From a bacterium (GTDB lineage Bacteria > Armatimonadota > Zipacnadia > Zipacnadales > UBA11051), in contig JAJFUB010000088.1 in NCBI GenBank assembly GCA_021372615.1, positions 1 to 36,726 on the forward strand: DNA of 36,726 nucleotides, in the 5' to 3' direction. Within the stretch, counting starts at the first letter, position 1. Every line of letters begins with the position of its first letter. Made by a program: the position numbers and the translations under genes. Below the pieces are notes generated by a model. That model did not search any database, was not told the origin of the DNA, and worked only from the letters and a program-made list of their open reading frames with translations. Below are positions 7,551 through 17,600 of this stretch, piece after piece.

Positions 7551-8315
7551 ATGTTGCAGCAGGCTTTTGACTGTCACACCCACACCGTGCGCTCGGCGTG
7601 CGGTGAGGACATCACCGATGAGTGGCTAGGCGAGCGGGCGCGGGAGAATGGCTTCAGCTTCGCCGTCACCGACCACACGATGCACCTGTACTACGAGCGC
7701 GAAATCGCCTGGGCCATGATGAGCGAGGACGGCATCCGGCTCTTCGAGGAGCGCCGGGAGTCGGGCCGCGAGACCATCCTGCGCTACCTGGACGACCTCC
7801 GCTCCTTCGCGACGGGCAACATGCGGGTCGGCGTCGAGCTGGATGTGCTGCCCGACGGGCAGATCATGTTCGCCGACGACCTGCGCGACCAGATGGACCT
7901 CTTCGTCGGCGCCATCCACTACCTGCCCACGGTCAAGCACAAGCTGGGGCAGGAGGCCGTCGAGGAGGAGTACCGCCGGCAGACCCGGTGGCTGCTGGAG
8001 TACGGCGTGGCCGTCCTGGCCCACCCCTTCCGCGCCGTCCTGTCGGCGGGCTATGAGGCGGGCGAGGAGCTGGTGCGGTGGACTGTCGAGCAGGCGGCCC
8101 AGTATGGCACGGCCGTGGAGATCAACTCTCACAAGCCCTTCGTCGAGCACGATGTCCAGATGGTGACACTGGCGCTCGAGCACGGTCTGCAGGTCGCGTG
8201 GGGCACCGATGCCCACAACAGCCGCGAGTTCGGGCAGTTCGGCTACCACAAGGACATCATGCGGCAGGCCGGCCTCGCCGACGACGAGATGGGGGACGTG
8301 CTGTTCAGGATGTAG
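7551..8315 (+). CDS. PHP-domain metal-dependent phosphoesterase
   Basis: The 254-residue protein is a stand-alone PHP domain. The metal ligands are visible in order: DCHTHT (7-12), VTDHT (39-43), a GVELDVLPDG glutamate, GAIHYLP, VLAHPF, EINSHK and finally GTDAHNSREFG. Such trinuclear-metal enzymes hydrolyse phosphomonoesters, as in histidinol-phosphate phosphatase HisK, or nucleotide 3',5'-bisphosphates. The spacing is closer to the HisK-like branch, but no histidine-biosynthesis neighbour is present, so the substrate is open. TGGAG lies upstream of ATG 7551. A promoter precedes it, and the next gene begins 51 bases downstream on the same strand. Confidence 0.85.
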   Translation: MLQQAFDCHTHTVRSACGEDITDEWLGERARENGFSFAVTDHTMHLYYEREIAWAMMSEDGIRLFEERRESGRETILRYLDDLRSFATGNMRVGVELDVLPDGQIMFADDLRDQMDLFVGAIHYLPTVKHKLGQEAVEEEYRRQTRWLLEYGVAVLAHPFRAVLSAGYEAGEELVRWTVEQAAQYGTAVEINSHKPFVEHDVQMVTLALEHGLQVAWGTDAHNSREFGQFGYHKDIMRQAGLADDEMGDVLFRM

Positions 8316-8366
8316 CCCCTGTCCATGGTACCCGCGTGCCCACGCGACAACAGATGGAGGCGCACC

Positions 8367-11276
8367 ATGCGCACGGCCAGCCTGTTCGCTCTTCTCGTCC
8401 TCGTCGGCGCCTCACTCGCCGGCGCCGCACCGGAGGCCCTCCGCAGTAGCGCCGCCTGGGCCATCTACCCGCAACCCTCCGCCACCGACTGGCAGGCCCT
8501 CCTGACCGGCGCCAACCTGGCCGCCGGCAAGTCGGTGGACGTGCGCCCGCAGCCCAACTACACCCACACCGTGGACCCCGACGACCCCGCGCAACTGACT
8601 GACGGCGTGCTCGCCGGCGACGGCCGCCAGATGCACACCGACCGGCGCGCCGTCGGCTGGGCCTATACGCCCTATGTCCGCGTCACGGTAGACCTGGGCG
8701 CGGTGCGGCCGGTGGGGCGGGTGCTGTGGCGTCAGGCCTCGCTGAACCAGGACAACACACTCCCCCAGCAGCTCATCCTGTCGCTCAGCAGCGACGGCGA
8801 GTCCTTCCACCCCGCCCTGCGCATCAGCCAGAAGACCCACGCCGACGACAACCCGGCGGTGACGTACGAGCCCGTCCCGGGGGACACACCGGCGATCTAC
8901 ACCCTCGCTCTGCAGGCCGGCGCGCAGGCGCGGTACGTGCGCCTGGACATCGCCGCCCATGGGCTGGTCATCGCCGACGAGTTGGCGGTGCTCGCCGGTC
9001 CGGCAGACCTGCCGGCGCTCCCGCCTGCCCAGCCGGGCAAGCGCGAATGGCTGGACAACGTTTTCGACCGCCGCGACCAGTTCAGCAAGCTCATCGCGCC
9101 GGGGAACCTGGCCGCAGGGCTGACGCTGCGCTATGCCCCCCAGCCAGACTACCGGCTGACGACCGATGGCACCGACCCGGCCAACCTCACCGACGGGCAG
9201 TTCGGCGAGCGCACCGATGAGAAGATCTGGTTCGAGAAGCGCGCGGTGTGCTGGCAGGGGGCGCCGCTGGTCAGCCTCTTCGCCGACCTGGGCCAGGTGC
9301 AGCCCATCGCGTCGGTCGTCGGTCGCTTCCTGGGTGGCAAGGAGCAGGGCGGCCTGACCTTCCCCGACGAGCTGCGGGTGCTGCTGAGCACCGACGGCAA
9401 CGACTACTACCAGGTCGTCGCCCGCCACAGGCGCGGCCTCGACGACGCCTCGGCCGAGGCCTACGACCTGCCCGAGGAGAAGGTCGCCTGGGTCCACAAC
9501 TTCGTGCTGCCGGTGGGCTACCGGGCGCGTTATGTGGTGCTGCAGGCCCTGCACCAAAAGCAGTTCATCTGCGCCGACGAGGTCGCCGTCGTCAAAGGCG
9601 CCGACACCCTTCCGGACTTCACCCCGGCCGTCGGCAAGCGCGTGACCATCGTCACCAGTGGCGTGGCCTTCGAGCCGGTGGCCGTGGAACGGGTGCCCAT
9701 TGCGACCATGCCCCTGCGCTGCAAGCTGGCCCTTCAGGATGCGCGGCCCGGCGAGAGCTTCGGCAAGCCCTGCAAGCTGGTGCTCGACCTGCCCGAGACC
9801 GTGCGCATGGACTCGGCGGGCTACACCCCCGGCACCGTGACGCACGCGGGCCGATCTTTCCAGCGCTACCAGGTGGACTGGAAGGGCGAGGGCACCGACT
9901 TTCGCCTCCAGAGCCTGCTGCCCGAGGGCAAGACCGACACGCTCTACACCTACGGCGACTGCGGCCAAGGCCCTGAGAACGAGCGGCAGATCACCTGGGA
10001 GTCCATCGTCATCCCGGCGGCGCGGCTGCCGAAGCGGCTGCACATGACGCTGGCCTGGGTCGGCTCGGAGGGCCTGGTGGAGACCTGGCCCGGCTACTTC
10101 GCGGCCATGAAGCACCTGGGCTTCAACGGCGTCGGGTTCTTCCCGAGGTACTGGTCGGACCAGACCAGGGACAAGAACATCGCCGCCGTCGCGGAGGCCC
10201 GCCGGCAGGGCCTGGCGATTATCCAGAACGAGTCACCCAGCGGCGCGCTGTCGGCGGACCGGCGACAACCTGAGACCCACTCGCAGTTCGTCGACGGCAA
10301 GACCGGCGACTTCTGCCCCGCGTACCGGGGCCAGTACTACCAGAAGGAACTGGCCAGCTTCGCCCAGCATGCCGTGTGGCTGCAGCCCGACCATATCTTC
10401 TACGACATCGAGGCCTTCTGGACCGGAGCGGTGCAGGAGGCCATGCGCTGCACCCGCTGCCAGGAGCGCTACCGGCAGGGCGGCTTCGCCAGTTGGGATG
10501 ACTTCCGCGCCGCCATGGGTGTGGAGATGCACCGGGACATGAAGGCCGCGATTGACCAGGCCCTCGCCGCGGCGGGTCTCAAGAAGCAGATCATCTACGG
10601 CAGCTACCGCACCGAGCCGGTCACGGACCTGAACGACGGCATCTTCCGGTTCGCGGACCTGTACCCCGGCCTGCTGCAGTTGGCCATGCCCAGCCTGTAC
10701 GTCGCCGGCAACGGCCAGGCGGTGGCCGACAACATCAGCCGCAACCGCGCCCGGATGCAGGCCAATGACCTCGTGCCCTGGCTGTCCACGGGCTGCTACG
10801 GCGAGTACGACCCGGTCCGCACCCGCGACCTGATCCTGGAGGCCCTCGCCAACGGCGCCCGGGGGGTGACGTACTACTGGTACGGCCACTTCGATGCCGG
10901 GCACTTCAAGTACCATGCCGAAGCGACGGACCTGGTGGCGCCCCTCGAGGACCTGTTCATGGACGGCAAGCCCGTGACCGGTCTGAAGTGCGACCATGGC
11001 AGGATCAGAGTCTGTGGCATGGGCGCGGGCAATGAGATGGCGGTGCTCGTGTCGAACTACCAGGGCGTGGCGGCGGGGACGACGGTGCAGCTCACGATTC
11101 CGGTGACACAGCGCGCCCCGGTGCGGGACATGGACAGCGGCAAGCAGATCGCGACACTGTCGCCCGGCCGCCCGCTGACGCTGCGCCTCGGCCCGCGCAC
11201 CACTCAACTGCTCTATGTGGGCAGCAAGTACGCCGCAGCCGTGCCGCGGCGCCAGGAGGCAGGCCGTGGGCAGTGA
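8367..11276 (+). CDS. Secreted glycosidase-like protein with two discoidin-type domains
   Basis: The 969-residue product begins with a signal peptide (MRTASLFALLVLVGASLAGA). Two F5/8-type-C-like domains follow in tandem, about residues 49-205 and 245-405. Each opens with a recognisable unit, NLAAG, then PQP-x-Y, then DPA-x-LTDG, so one arose by duplication of the other. A beta-rich linker leads to a probable TIM-barrel domain at about 560-900 that includes FNGVGFFPRYW, FYDIEAFW (about 678-685), a CTRC pair and GVTYYWYGHFD. The Asp/Glu of YDIE are plausible catalytic residues. I cannot assign a known glycoside hydrolase family. ATG 8367 has GGAGG six bases upstream, and an earlier in-frame ATG at 8325 would spoil the signal peptide. 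It overlaps the next gene. Confidence 0.75.
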   Translation: MRTASLFALLVLVGASLAGAAPEALRSSAAWAIYPQPSATDWQALLTGANLAAGKSVDVRPQPNYTHTVDPDDPAQLTDGVLAGDGRQMHTDRRAVGWAYTPYVRVTVDLGAVRPVGRVLWRQASLNQDNTLPQQLILSLSSDGESFHPALRISQKTHADDNPAVTYEPVPGDTPAIYTLALQAGAQARYVRLDIAAHGLVIADELAVLAGPADLPALPPAQPGKREWLDNVFDRRDQFSKLIAPGNLAAGLTLRYAPQPDYRLTTDGTDPANLTDGQFGERTDEKIWFEKRAVCWQGAPLVSLFADLGQVQPIASVVGRFLGGKEQGGLTFPDELRVLLSTDGNDYYQVVARHRRGLDDASAEAYDLPEEKVAWVHNFVLPVGYRARYVVLQALHQKQFICADEVAVVKGADTLPDFTPAVGKRVTIVTSGVAFEPVAVERVPIATMPLRCKLALQDARPGESFGKPCKLVLDLPETVRMDSAGYTPGTVTHAGRSFQRYQVDWKGEGTDFRLQSLLPEGKTDTLYTYGDCGQGPENERQITWESIVIPAARLPKRLHMTLAWVGSEGLVETWPGYFAAMKHLGFNGVGFFPRYWSDQTRDKNIAAVAEARRQGLAIIQNESPSGALSADRRQPETHSQFVDGKTGDFCPAYRGQYYQKELASFAQHAVWLQPDHIFYDIEAFWTGAVQEAMRCTRCQERYRQGGFASWDDFRAAMGVEMHRDMKAAIDQALAAAGLKKQIIYGSYRTEPVTDLNDGIFRFADLYPGLLQLAMPSLYVAGNGQAVADNISRNRARMQANDLVPWLSTGCYGEYDPVRTRDLILEALANGARGVTYYWYGHFDAGHFKYHAEATDLVAPLEDLFMDGKPVTGLKCDHGRIRVCGMGAGNEMAVLVSNYQGVAAGTTVQLTIPVTQRAPVRDMDSGKQIATLSPGRPLTLRLGPRTTQLLYVGSKYAAAVPRRQEAGRGQ

Positions 11277-11589
11277 GCCGCGCGTCAGCAGTGCTTTCCA
11301 GACGTTCCTGACCGAGGCCCCTGGGCATGCGCAGGCCTGGATGGCGGCCGTGCAGGCTCTGGACGGCGTCTCCGCCCTGGACGAGAAGACGGGTGAGTTG
11401 GCCTATCTGGCCGTCCTGGCGGCCCTGCGCATGGAGAGCGGCGTGCCCTTCCACGTGCAGATGGCCAAGCGGGCGGGCGCGACACGTGAGGAGATCATCA
11501 GCGCCGTGCTGGTGGGCCTGCCGGCGGCGGGGAACCAGGTCATCGGCGTACTGCCGGCGGCGCTGGCGGCGTATGATCAGGAGTCGTGA
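11266..11589 (+). CDS. Carboxymuconolactone decarboxylase (AhpD-like) family protein without the CxxC
   Basis: The 107-residue all-helical protein has the family core ALRMESGVPFHVQMAKRAGAT followed by REEIISAVLVGLPAAG. In AhpD-type members the SGVPFH stretch normally carries Cys-x-x-Cys or Cys-x-x-His. Here the first cysteine is replaced and only His remains, so peroxidase-linked redox activity is unlikely and a decarboxylase-like or structural role is possible. The GTG at 11266 has AGGAGG seven bases upstream, and it overlaps the end of the preceding gene by 11 bases. Translation is thus probably coupled to the secreted glycosidase gene. Confidence 0.72.
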   Translation: MGSEPRVSSAFQTFLTEAPGHAQAWMAAVQALDGVSALDEKTGELAYLAVLAALRMESGVPFHVQMAKRAGATREEIISAVLVGLPAAGNQVIGVLPAALAAYDQES

Positions 11590-11642
11590 TTGTCAGGGGC
11601 GAGAGATCCCCTCGCCCCATATGTCAACGGAGGAACGCCGCA

Positions 11643-12947
11643 ATGTGTGCTCAACTACTCGCCGGTGCCGCGAAGGTCGTCATCACCCCGCCTGTGGGGC
11701 TGGACCTGTGCGGCTTTGGGGGGCGGCCGGGGCCGTCCGAGGGCGTGCATGACGACCTGTGCGCTGCCGCGCTGTACCTGGAGTCCGAACAACCTGCCCT
11801 CATCATCACCTGCGACCTGATCGGCCTGGACCGTGACTCGGTCCGCGAGGTGCGGCAGGGCATCGAGGCCGCCACGGGCATTCCCGCCGGCCATATCATG
11901 GTCGGCTGCAGCCACACCCACTCCGGCCCCGCCACCCCCTGCATCGTCAGCCTGGGCAAGACCGACCCCGACTACCTGGCGGTGCTCAAGCGCAAACTCA
12001 TCGGCCTGGGGCGGATGGCGTTCGACAAGCGCCAGCCCTGCGCGCTGGGGACGCTGCGCGAGCCCGTCTCCGTGGGCATCAACCGCCGCGAGCGGCGCGA
12101 CACCGGCATGACCATCGGCCGCAACGAGCGCGGCAAGACCGCCCCGTGGGTGGATGTCGTGGCCGTGGACACGATGGCCGGCGAGCCCCTGGCCCGCTAC
12201 TTCGTCCACGCCGCCCACGCCGTGACCCTCAGCGGCCAGCAGATCACCGCCGACTGGCCCGGCTACGCCCAGCGGATCGTGGAGCGCATCTACGGGGACG
12301 GCTGCGTGGCGCTGTTCGGGCAGGGGTGCTGCGGGAACATCAACAGCGAGCCGCGCGGCACCTTCGAGATCGCCGAGGCCCAGGGGCGCGTCATGGCCGG
12401 GGCCGTCGTCAAGGCGGCGGAGTATGCCCTCAAGCAGCCCGAAGTCACCATCGCCTGCGACAGCATAGACCTGGCGCTGCCCTGCTTTGATCCGCCCTCG
12501 GTCGCCGAGGCCGAGGCCCAGGTGGAGGCCTTCCGCCAGACGCCGGCCAACCGCGCGGAGCGCACCTATGGCACGGACATGATGGACGCGGGCGACCTGG
12601 CGTGGTCCGAGCGCATCCTGGCGCTGTCCCGGTCGGGCGCGACGAACCTGACTCGCCCCTACGAGGTCCAGGCCATCCGCCTGAACGACTTCCTGCTGGT
12701 CGGGCTGCCGGGCGAGGTGTTCGTGGAGTATGCGCTGCAGATAGACGAGGGCGCGGCCTACGCGCAGACGGCGACCATGGCCTACGCCAACGACAATGTC
12801 GGCTACGTCCCCACGGCGGCGGCGCACGCCGAGGGGGGCTACGAGGTGACGCACGCCATCCGCTTCTACGGTGACACGATGCTGCGCCCCGAGAGCGAGA
12901 CTATGATCGTGGCGGCGGCGCTGGAGCTGGGCCGCCGCCTGGGGTGA
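11643..12947 (+). CDS. Neutral/alkaline ceramidase-like hydrolase (N-terminal domain family)
   Basis: The 434-residue protein shows the neutral ceramidase N-terminal architecture: an early AAKVVITPPVG, GVHDDLCAAALYLE, IIGLD-type strand, the metal-binding GCSHTHSGP, a second His pair in FVHAAHA, and FGQGCCGNINSE. These resemble the zinc-site motifs of ceramidases that split an amide bond in N-acyl lipids. It has no signal peptide and lacks the C-terminal ceramidase domain, so a cytoplasmic hydrolase of another amide or ester is likely. Many planctomycete and armatimonad genomes carry such stand-alone forms. ATG 11643 has GGAGG nine bases upstream. An in-frame ATG from the 11586 region is less likely because it lacks a good site and adds unrelated residues. 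It follows the CMD-family gene co-directionally. Confidence 0.75.
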   Translation: MCAQLLAGAAKVVITPPVGLDLCGFGGRPGPSEGVHDDLCAAALYLESEQPALIITCDLIGLDRDSVREVRQGIEAATGIPAGHIMVGCSHTHSGPATPCIVSLGKTDPDYLAVLKRKLIGLGRMAFDKRQPCALGTLREPVSVGINRRERRDTGMTIGRNERGKTAPWVDVVAVDTMAGEPLARYFVHAAHAVTLSGQQITADWPGYAQRIVERIYGDGCVALFGQGCCGNINSEPRGTFEIAEAQGRVMAGAVVKAAEYALKQPEVTIACDSIDLALPCFDPPSVAEAEAQVEAFRQTPANRAERTYGTDMMDAGDLAWSERILALSRSGATNLTRPYEVQAIRLNDFLLVGLPGEVFVEYALQIDEGAAYAQTATMAYANDNVGYVPTAAAHAEGGYEVTHAIRFYGDTMLRPESETMIVAAALELGRRLG

Positions 12948-13087
12948 GGGGGAACCCCTGGAGCGAGATCGGACGTTGTAGTTGCTGCGACAAGTCTCCC
13001 TACTGACGCAGTGCCGGCCCCGGCTGGGAGGGGCGGGTGTTTGCCCGCCTGCCAGGCCGTTGTGGCCTTTCGGGAAGGAACGCCAGG

Positions 13088-14533
13088 ATGAAACTGAAGA
13101 CCGGGCCTCTGCTGGTTGCTGGCATGCTCATCGTGTTGGTGGGCCTGACGGTGCTGCTGACGCCGGCCCCGCCGCCGGCGACGCCGGACGCACACGACCA
13201 TGAGGGTGAGCAAGAGAAGGCGGCCGACAAGCCCAAGCAGCAGGAGCCTGACAAGCCCTCGCTGGCCGAGATCAAGAAGATGGTTGCCAGCGAGGACGCG
13301 CACGCGACGTCCGAGGCCTTCGAGCAGTTGCAGGCCCTGATCGCCACCTCACGTACGCCCCAGGAACGCCAGGAAGTGGCCACCTACCTCAAGGGGCTGC
13401 TCACCGACCCGCGCGAGCAAATCCGCGCCGCCGCTGTGGGTCTGCTCACCGGCATGAAGGACGCCGAGTACCAACTGTTCACCACCCTGGCGACGAAGGA
13501 CCCCAGCCCGGCCGTGAAGCGGGCCGCCATCGTGGCGCTGGGGAACTACGAGCCCGGCGGTCCGGTCGAGCAGTTGCTACGGCAGCTGGCCAAGCACCCG
13601 GACGCGGGCATCCGCGCCGTGGCGGTAGTCAGCCTCACCAGCATGCTCAGCAAGGCCGGCAAGGCGGGCAACGACGCGCTCGCGCTCATGCTGGGCCAGT
13701 TCGACAATGACGCCAGCGCCAAGGCCGCGATGGGCTTCCATGCCCAGGGCGCGGCGGCACTGCCCACGCTCTTCCAGAGCCTCCAGACGAGCCCCAGCGG
13801 TCCGGCGCGCCAGGCGGCGGCCATGTGTATCGGCCTGATCTGTGCCGGCTACAACCCCTACATTGACAAGTTCGCCAAGCAGGCGCAGGTCACGCACCGG
13901 CAGGAGTACGGGCACCGGGACAGCAATCCGGCCGGTGTCCTGCCCCTGATCCGTTGCTTGCAGACCGACCCCTACCCGGCGGCCCGCGAGATCGCGGCCC
14001 AGGGGCTGGGCTACCTGGGCGACGCACGCGCCGCCAAGCCGTTGGCCGCGGCGTTGCGCGACCCGGACGCCTATGTCCGCCGGCGCGCGGCGGCCGCCCT
14101 CATCACGGTGCCGGCCCAGTCGGTCGTGCCGGAGCTATCGGCGGCGGCCACGACGGACAAGGTAGCTGACGTACGCCGCTTCGCTGTCGAGGCCCTGGGG
14201 TGGGTCGGCGGCGCGGCGGTCGTCCCGGCCCTCAACCAGGCCACGACCGACAAGGTGGCCGAGGTCCGCCGCTACGCCGCCATTGAGCTGGGCAAGATCG
14301 GCGATCCGTCTTCTGTGGACGCGCTGTCCGCCTTGCTGGATACCACGCCCGACCCCGATGCGGACGTGCGCTGGGCCGCCGTCATCGCCCTGGGCAAGCT
14401 GAAGGACAAGCGGGCGGAGCAGGTGCTGGTGCGGGCGCTGTCCGACCCGTCGCCGCAGGTCTCCAACTCGGCTGAGCGGGCCCTGCAGCGGCTCGGGATC
14501 GCGGCCCAGGAGCAGGCAGGCTACGAGGGGTAA
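13088..14533 (+). CDS. Membrane-anchored HEAT-repeat protein
   Basis: The 481-residue protein starts MKLKTGPLLVAGMLIVLVGL, a signal anchor, followed by a Pro/Glu/Lys-rich linker of about 45 residues. From about 55 to the end it is a run of HEAT or PBS-lyase-like repeats, each with the pattern VR-x-xA-x-x-ALG, for instance DVRRFAVEALGWVGG, EVRRYAAIELGKIGD and DVRWAAVIALGKLKD. No enzyme motif is seen, so the protein is probably a scaffold or interaction partner on the outer face of the cytoplasmic membrane. ATG 13088 has GGAAGGA about seven bases upstream. The 140-base gap before it holds a small hairpin (13032-13049). A strong terminator-like hairpin follows. Confidence 0.85.
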   Translation: MKLKTGPLLVAGMLIVLVGLTVLLTPAPPPATPDAHDHEGEQEKAADKPKQQEPDKPSLAEIKKMVASEDAHATSEAFEQLQALIATSRTPQERQEVATYLKGLLTDPREQIRAAAVGLLTGMKDAEYQLFTTLATKDPSPAVKRAAIVALGNYEPGGPVEQLLRQLAKHPDAGIRAVAVVSLTSMLSKAGKAGNDALALMLGQFDNDASAKAAMGFHAQGAAALPTLFQSLQTSPSGPARQAAAMCIGLICAGYNPYIDKFAKQAQVTHRQEYGHRDSNPAGVLPLIRCLQTDPYPAAREIAAQGLGYLGDARAAKPLAAALRDPDAYVRRRAAAALITVPAQSVVPELSAAATTDKVADVRRFAVEALGWVGGAAVVPALNQATTDKVAEVRRYAAIELGKIGDPSSVDALSALLDTTPDPDADVRWAAVIALGKLKDKRAEQVLVRALSDPSPQVSNSAERALQRLGIAAQEQAGYEG

Positions 14534-14564
14534 GCCACACGCCCAGACCGCATGACCAAACGAA

Positions 14565-14592
14565 ACAGGGCACACCAGATGGTGTGCCCTGT
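14565..14592 (-). terminator. Perfect 12-bp hairpin between convergent genes
   Basis: ACAGGGCACACC (14565-14576) and GGTGTGCCCTGT (14581-14592) pair fully around AGAT. Read on the minus strand the hairpin is followed by TTCGTTT, a weak U-tract, so it is best placed to end the minus-strand gene 14689-17991. It also lies 32 bases after the stop of the plus-strand HEAT gene and may block both. Confidence 0.7.
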
Positions 14593-14631
14593 GTGCTGTC
14601 GGCAGTCAGGCGTTGCTGGCGAGGGTCAGTA

Positions 14632-14653
14632 GGGCAGGCGGCCTCGCCTGCCC
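14632..14653. repeat. Second copy of the GGGCAGGCG palindrome
   Basis: GGGCAGGCG (14632-14640) and CGCCTGCCC (14645-14653) form a nine-bp stem around GCCT. The core is the same as at 1311-1336, with one changed loop base. Both copies lie between convergent genes, here 36 bases beyond the end of the minus-strand gene. Confidence 0.7.
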
Positions 14654-14688
14654 GTGCCGCGCTACTGACTTGAGGCGACCGGGCAAGA

Positions 14689-17600
14689 CTACCCCGAGCG
14701 CTGGCCGTAGACTGTCACCCGCGGAAGCATGATCCCATTGTCACGGGTGCCGATGAGGATGCGTCCGGCATCCAGGGCCTGCGTGTCGTCATACTCCAGG
14801 ATCTTGGCGTCCCACACCCACGCTGTGATCTTCGGCCCGCGCTTGCGTACCAGCAGCCGCAGCCAGTCATTGTGCTCGCCCGATTGCGGCAGACGGTACG
14901 AACACTGGGCCACGATCTGCCCCTGCCGACGCAGCACGGTGTAGGAGCTACTCACCCCGGCAAAGGCCACCTGGTAGCCGCTGGAGCCCGAAACGCCGTC
15001 CGAGCACAGCCCCAGGTAGACATCGCCGAAGCTCTCGCTGTAGCGGTTGCCGCCGGCCGGCATCATCTTGGGCGCCACGTAGATCACGGCATCCTGGTCG
15101 CCGGCATAGGAGGCCTTGGTGCTGATGAGTGCGTAGCCGCCGCTGTTGTAGCCCGAGAACCAGGCCCAGCCGGGGGTGCACGACCAGCGGCTGGTGATCT
15201 CCCACGTGCCCTGCCGCACCGCCCAGTCGGTCGGCGCGGTCTCGAAGGTGTAGTCATGCACCAGCGGGGTGGCGACCGATATGTCATCAGCGTAGATCAG
15301 GCTGCCGCCCTGATCCAGACCCAGGCAGTCCAGGTTGGGCACCGGCTGCGGGTCGTTGTAGACGGCCACCGGCTGGTGATCCACCTCCACCATGAGCTGC
15401 AGCCCCAGCCGGATCAGGCCCACCGAGAAGGACTGCCCCGGCGTGACCTTCGCCGTGGCCCTGGCCACCGGCTGGCCCAGCCTCTGCAGGACCAGCGGCA
15501 CCTCGCTCGCCGCCCAGTTGCGCGCCACAGTCAGGGTGTAGCCGCTGTCCTTACGGTCTTCGCGGGCCAGGTACAGCGCGGCGCGCGTGGCCCCGCCGGA
15601 CTGGGGGTGCAGGCCGACCTGGAGATTGAAGTCCCCCGGCAAGTAGGCGCGATGCCAGAAGCAGTTGAGGTCGCCCGCATCAGGCAGCCACGCGCCCGTG
15701 CGGCCCGCCCAGGTGTGGCGGTCAATGATGCCGGCGAAGGAGGGCGTGGGCACGTCCACCAGTTGCTCATCCGGCTCGGTCTGCGCGGCGGAGAAGTTGC
15801 GGAAGCAGGCGGACCGCATGCCCCGGGCGTACAGGCCCACCAGGCCGGTGCGGTGGCCCGGGTCGAGGACATCAACGATGCGCTGGCCGTCCACGGCCGC
15901 TCGCAGGCGCCCCTCACGCACCTCGGCCTGCAGTCGGTGCCAGCGGTTCGTGTCGCCGGCGACGGGCTTCTCGACCAGGATGGCGCCGGGGTCGCCGTGA
16001 CGGTACAGGCGCAGGCGCAACTTGCCGCCCTCGTTCATCAGTGCCATGAGGTAGTAGGTGCCGGTGTCCACATAGCGGAAGTGCAGGCCGGCCGCGGCCG
16101 CCTGGCCAACCTTGACCTCCACCTGGGCGGCGCAGTCTCCGCCGCTGGAACCCCAGGCCGGGAAGGCTCGGGCGCCCCTACTGCCCGAGGCCAGCAGCCC
16201 CTGGTCGTCCAGCCGCCAGTCGCCCTGCACCACCATGAGCTGACTGACGGGCGTGCCGTTGAGGGCCGCGGCGGTCCAAGGCCGCACCGCGATGTCGTCG
16301 AAGTTAGCCTGCCCCTTCTCGCAGTACAGGCCGATCTGGCCGCAGAGGCTGTCGGTCTGCTGCGCCTGCACGACCACGCGGCCGTCCAGGAGCCCCTGCA
16401 GGATCGGGCCGGAGGTGCGCAGGCCCAGTCGGTGCCAGTCGCCGCGCTGAACGTCCACGGCCTCCTGGGCCAGCACCTTCGTGCCCTCCGGCAGCACCCG
16501 CGCCAGTTGCAGCCGCGCGGGCTGCTGCTCGAAGCTCAGGCGCAGGGCCAGGCAATCGTCCGGCTTGCGGACATGCGCCAACAGCGCCGCCACCGGGCCG
16601 CTGCACTTGACCGAGGCGTCGTACGCGTAGTCACTCCAGAACCACGCGCCGTTGAGGGCTAGCGCCTTGTCGGTGGCGGTGCCGACGAAGTCGAAGGGGT
16701 TGGCGCCCATCTCCGGCTTGCCCTCGGCGGCCATGATCTGCCATCTGCCCACCGGCTGCTGCCACTCGTCTTCCGTGCTGCTCTCGCGCATGAAGTCATC
16801 TTCGAAAAAGACCTGGTCCAGCGGCTGGTACCGGGGATCCTCCAGGCCCTGCACGGCCAGCGCGCCCTCCTGGGGCACGCCGTCGCACGCGCGCAGCACC
16901 ACTCGGCCGTTCGCGGCCACTGAGAGCGCCCCGAAGCGCCGCATGACCAGCACGTCCAGACTGCCCGACGGCAGTGTGCCCGTGGCCACGGTCGTGGCCT
17001 TGCCTCCCTCCTGACGCTGCAGGACGGCCTTGCCCTTCTCCAGCGTCAGCTTCCGTGCCAGGGTCGGCGACCAGTACGAGACCAGCACTTGCCCGGCGCC
17101 GCCGGCCGGCAGCTTGCCGGTGAGCGCGAAGTCGGTCAACTCATCGGCCTCGGCGAGAGTCTCAAAGCCCGCGGGCGGCGCGACAGCCTCCCCGGCGGGG
17201 CTGGGGTAGGCGGGTGCCGGCGTCTCCTCGGGCGGCAGCGTGACCAGCTCGTCGCGCTGCAGGGAGCCGGTGTACACGCGGTCATCCAGCTCGCCGTTGC
17301 TGAAGTAGCGGATGAGATTGACGATGAAGGGCTCGAACTGCTGCCCGCGCAGGGACAGGTTGTAGGCGATGGAGGGGGTCGAATAGATGAGCTTGCCCTG
17401 GCCGATACTGACCGCAACGATGGCCGGCGCGCCGCGTCCGTTGACCATGAAGTGACCCCGGAAGCGCGACGGGGTGTCCTCCTCGGTGAACTCAGCCAGG
17501 ACCTGCACCTTGGAGCCCGCGTCCGGGACGACCGCGATGCCCTGGCCGCCCAGGCAGGAGACGACGCCCAGTTGGGGGAGGCCCCGCGTGAGCGCCGTGC

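Noticed and set aside
8412-10115. A minus-strand open frame of about 567 codons opposite the glycosidase-like gene
   Set aside because: Its product is His/Gln/Gly-rich, low in ordered motifs and lacks a start site with a ribosome-binding sequence. It is a shadow of the real gene.
14872-16662. A plus-strand open frame of about 596 codons inside the laminin-G-like gene
   Set aside because: Its composition is that of an antisense frame, and the minus-strand gene has a signal peptide and domain pattern.
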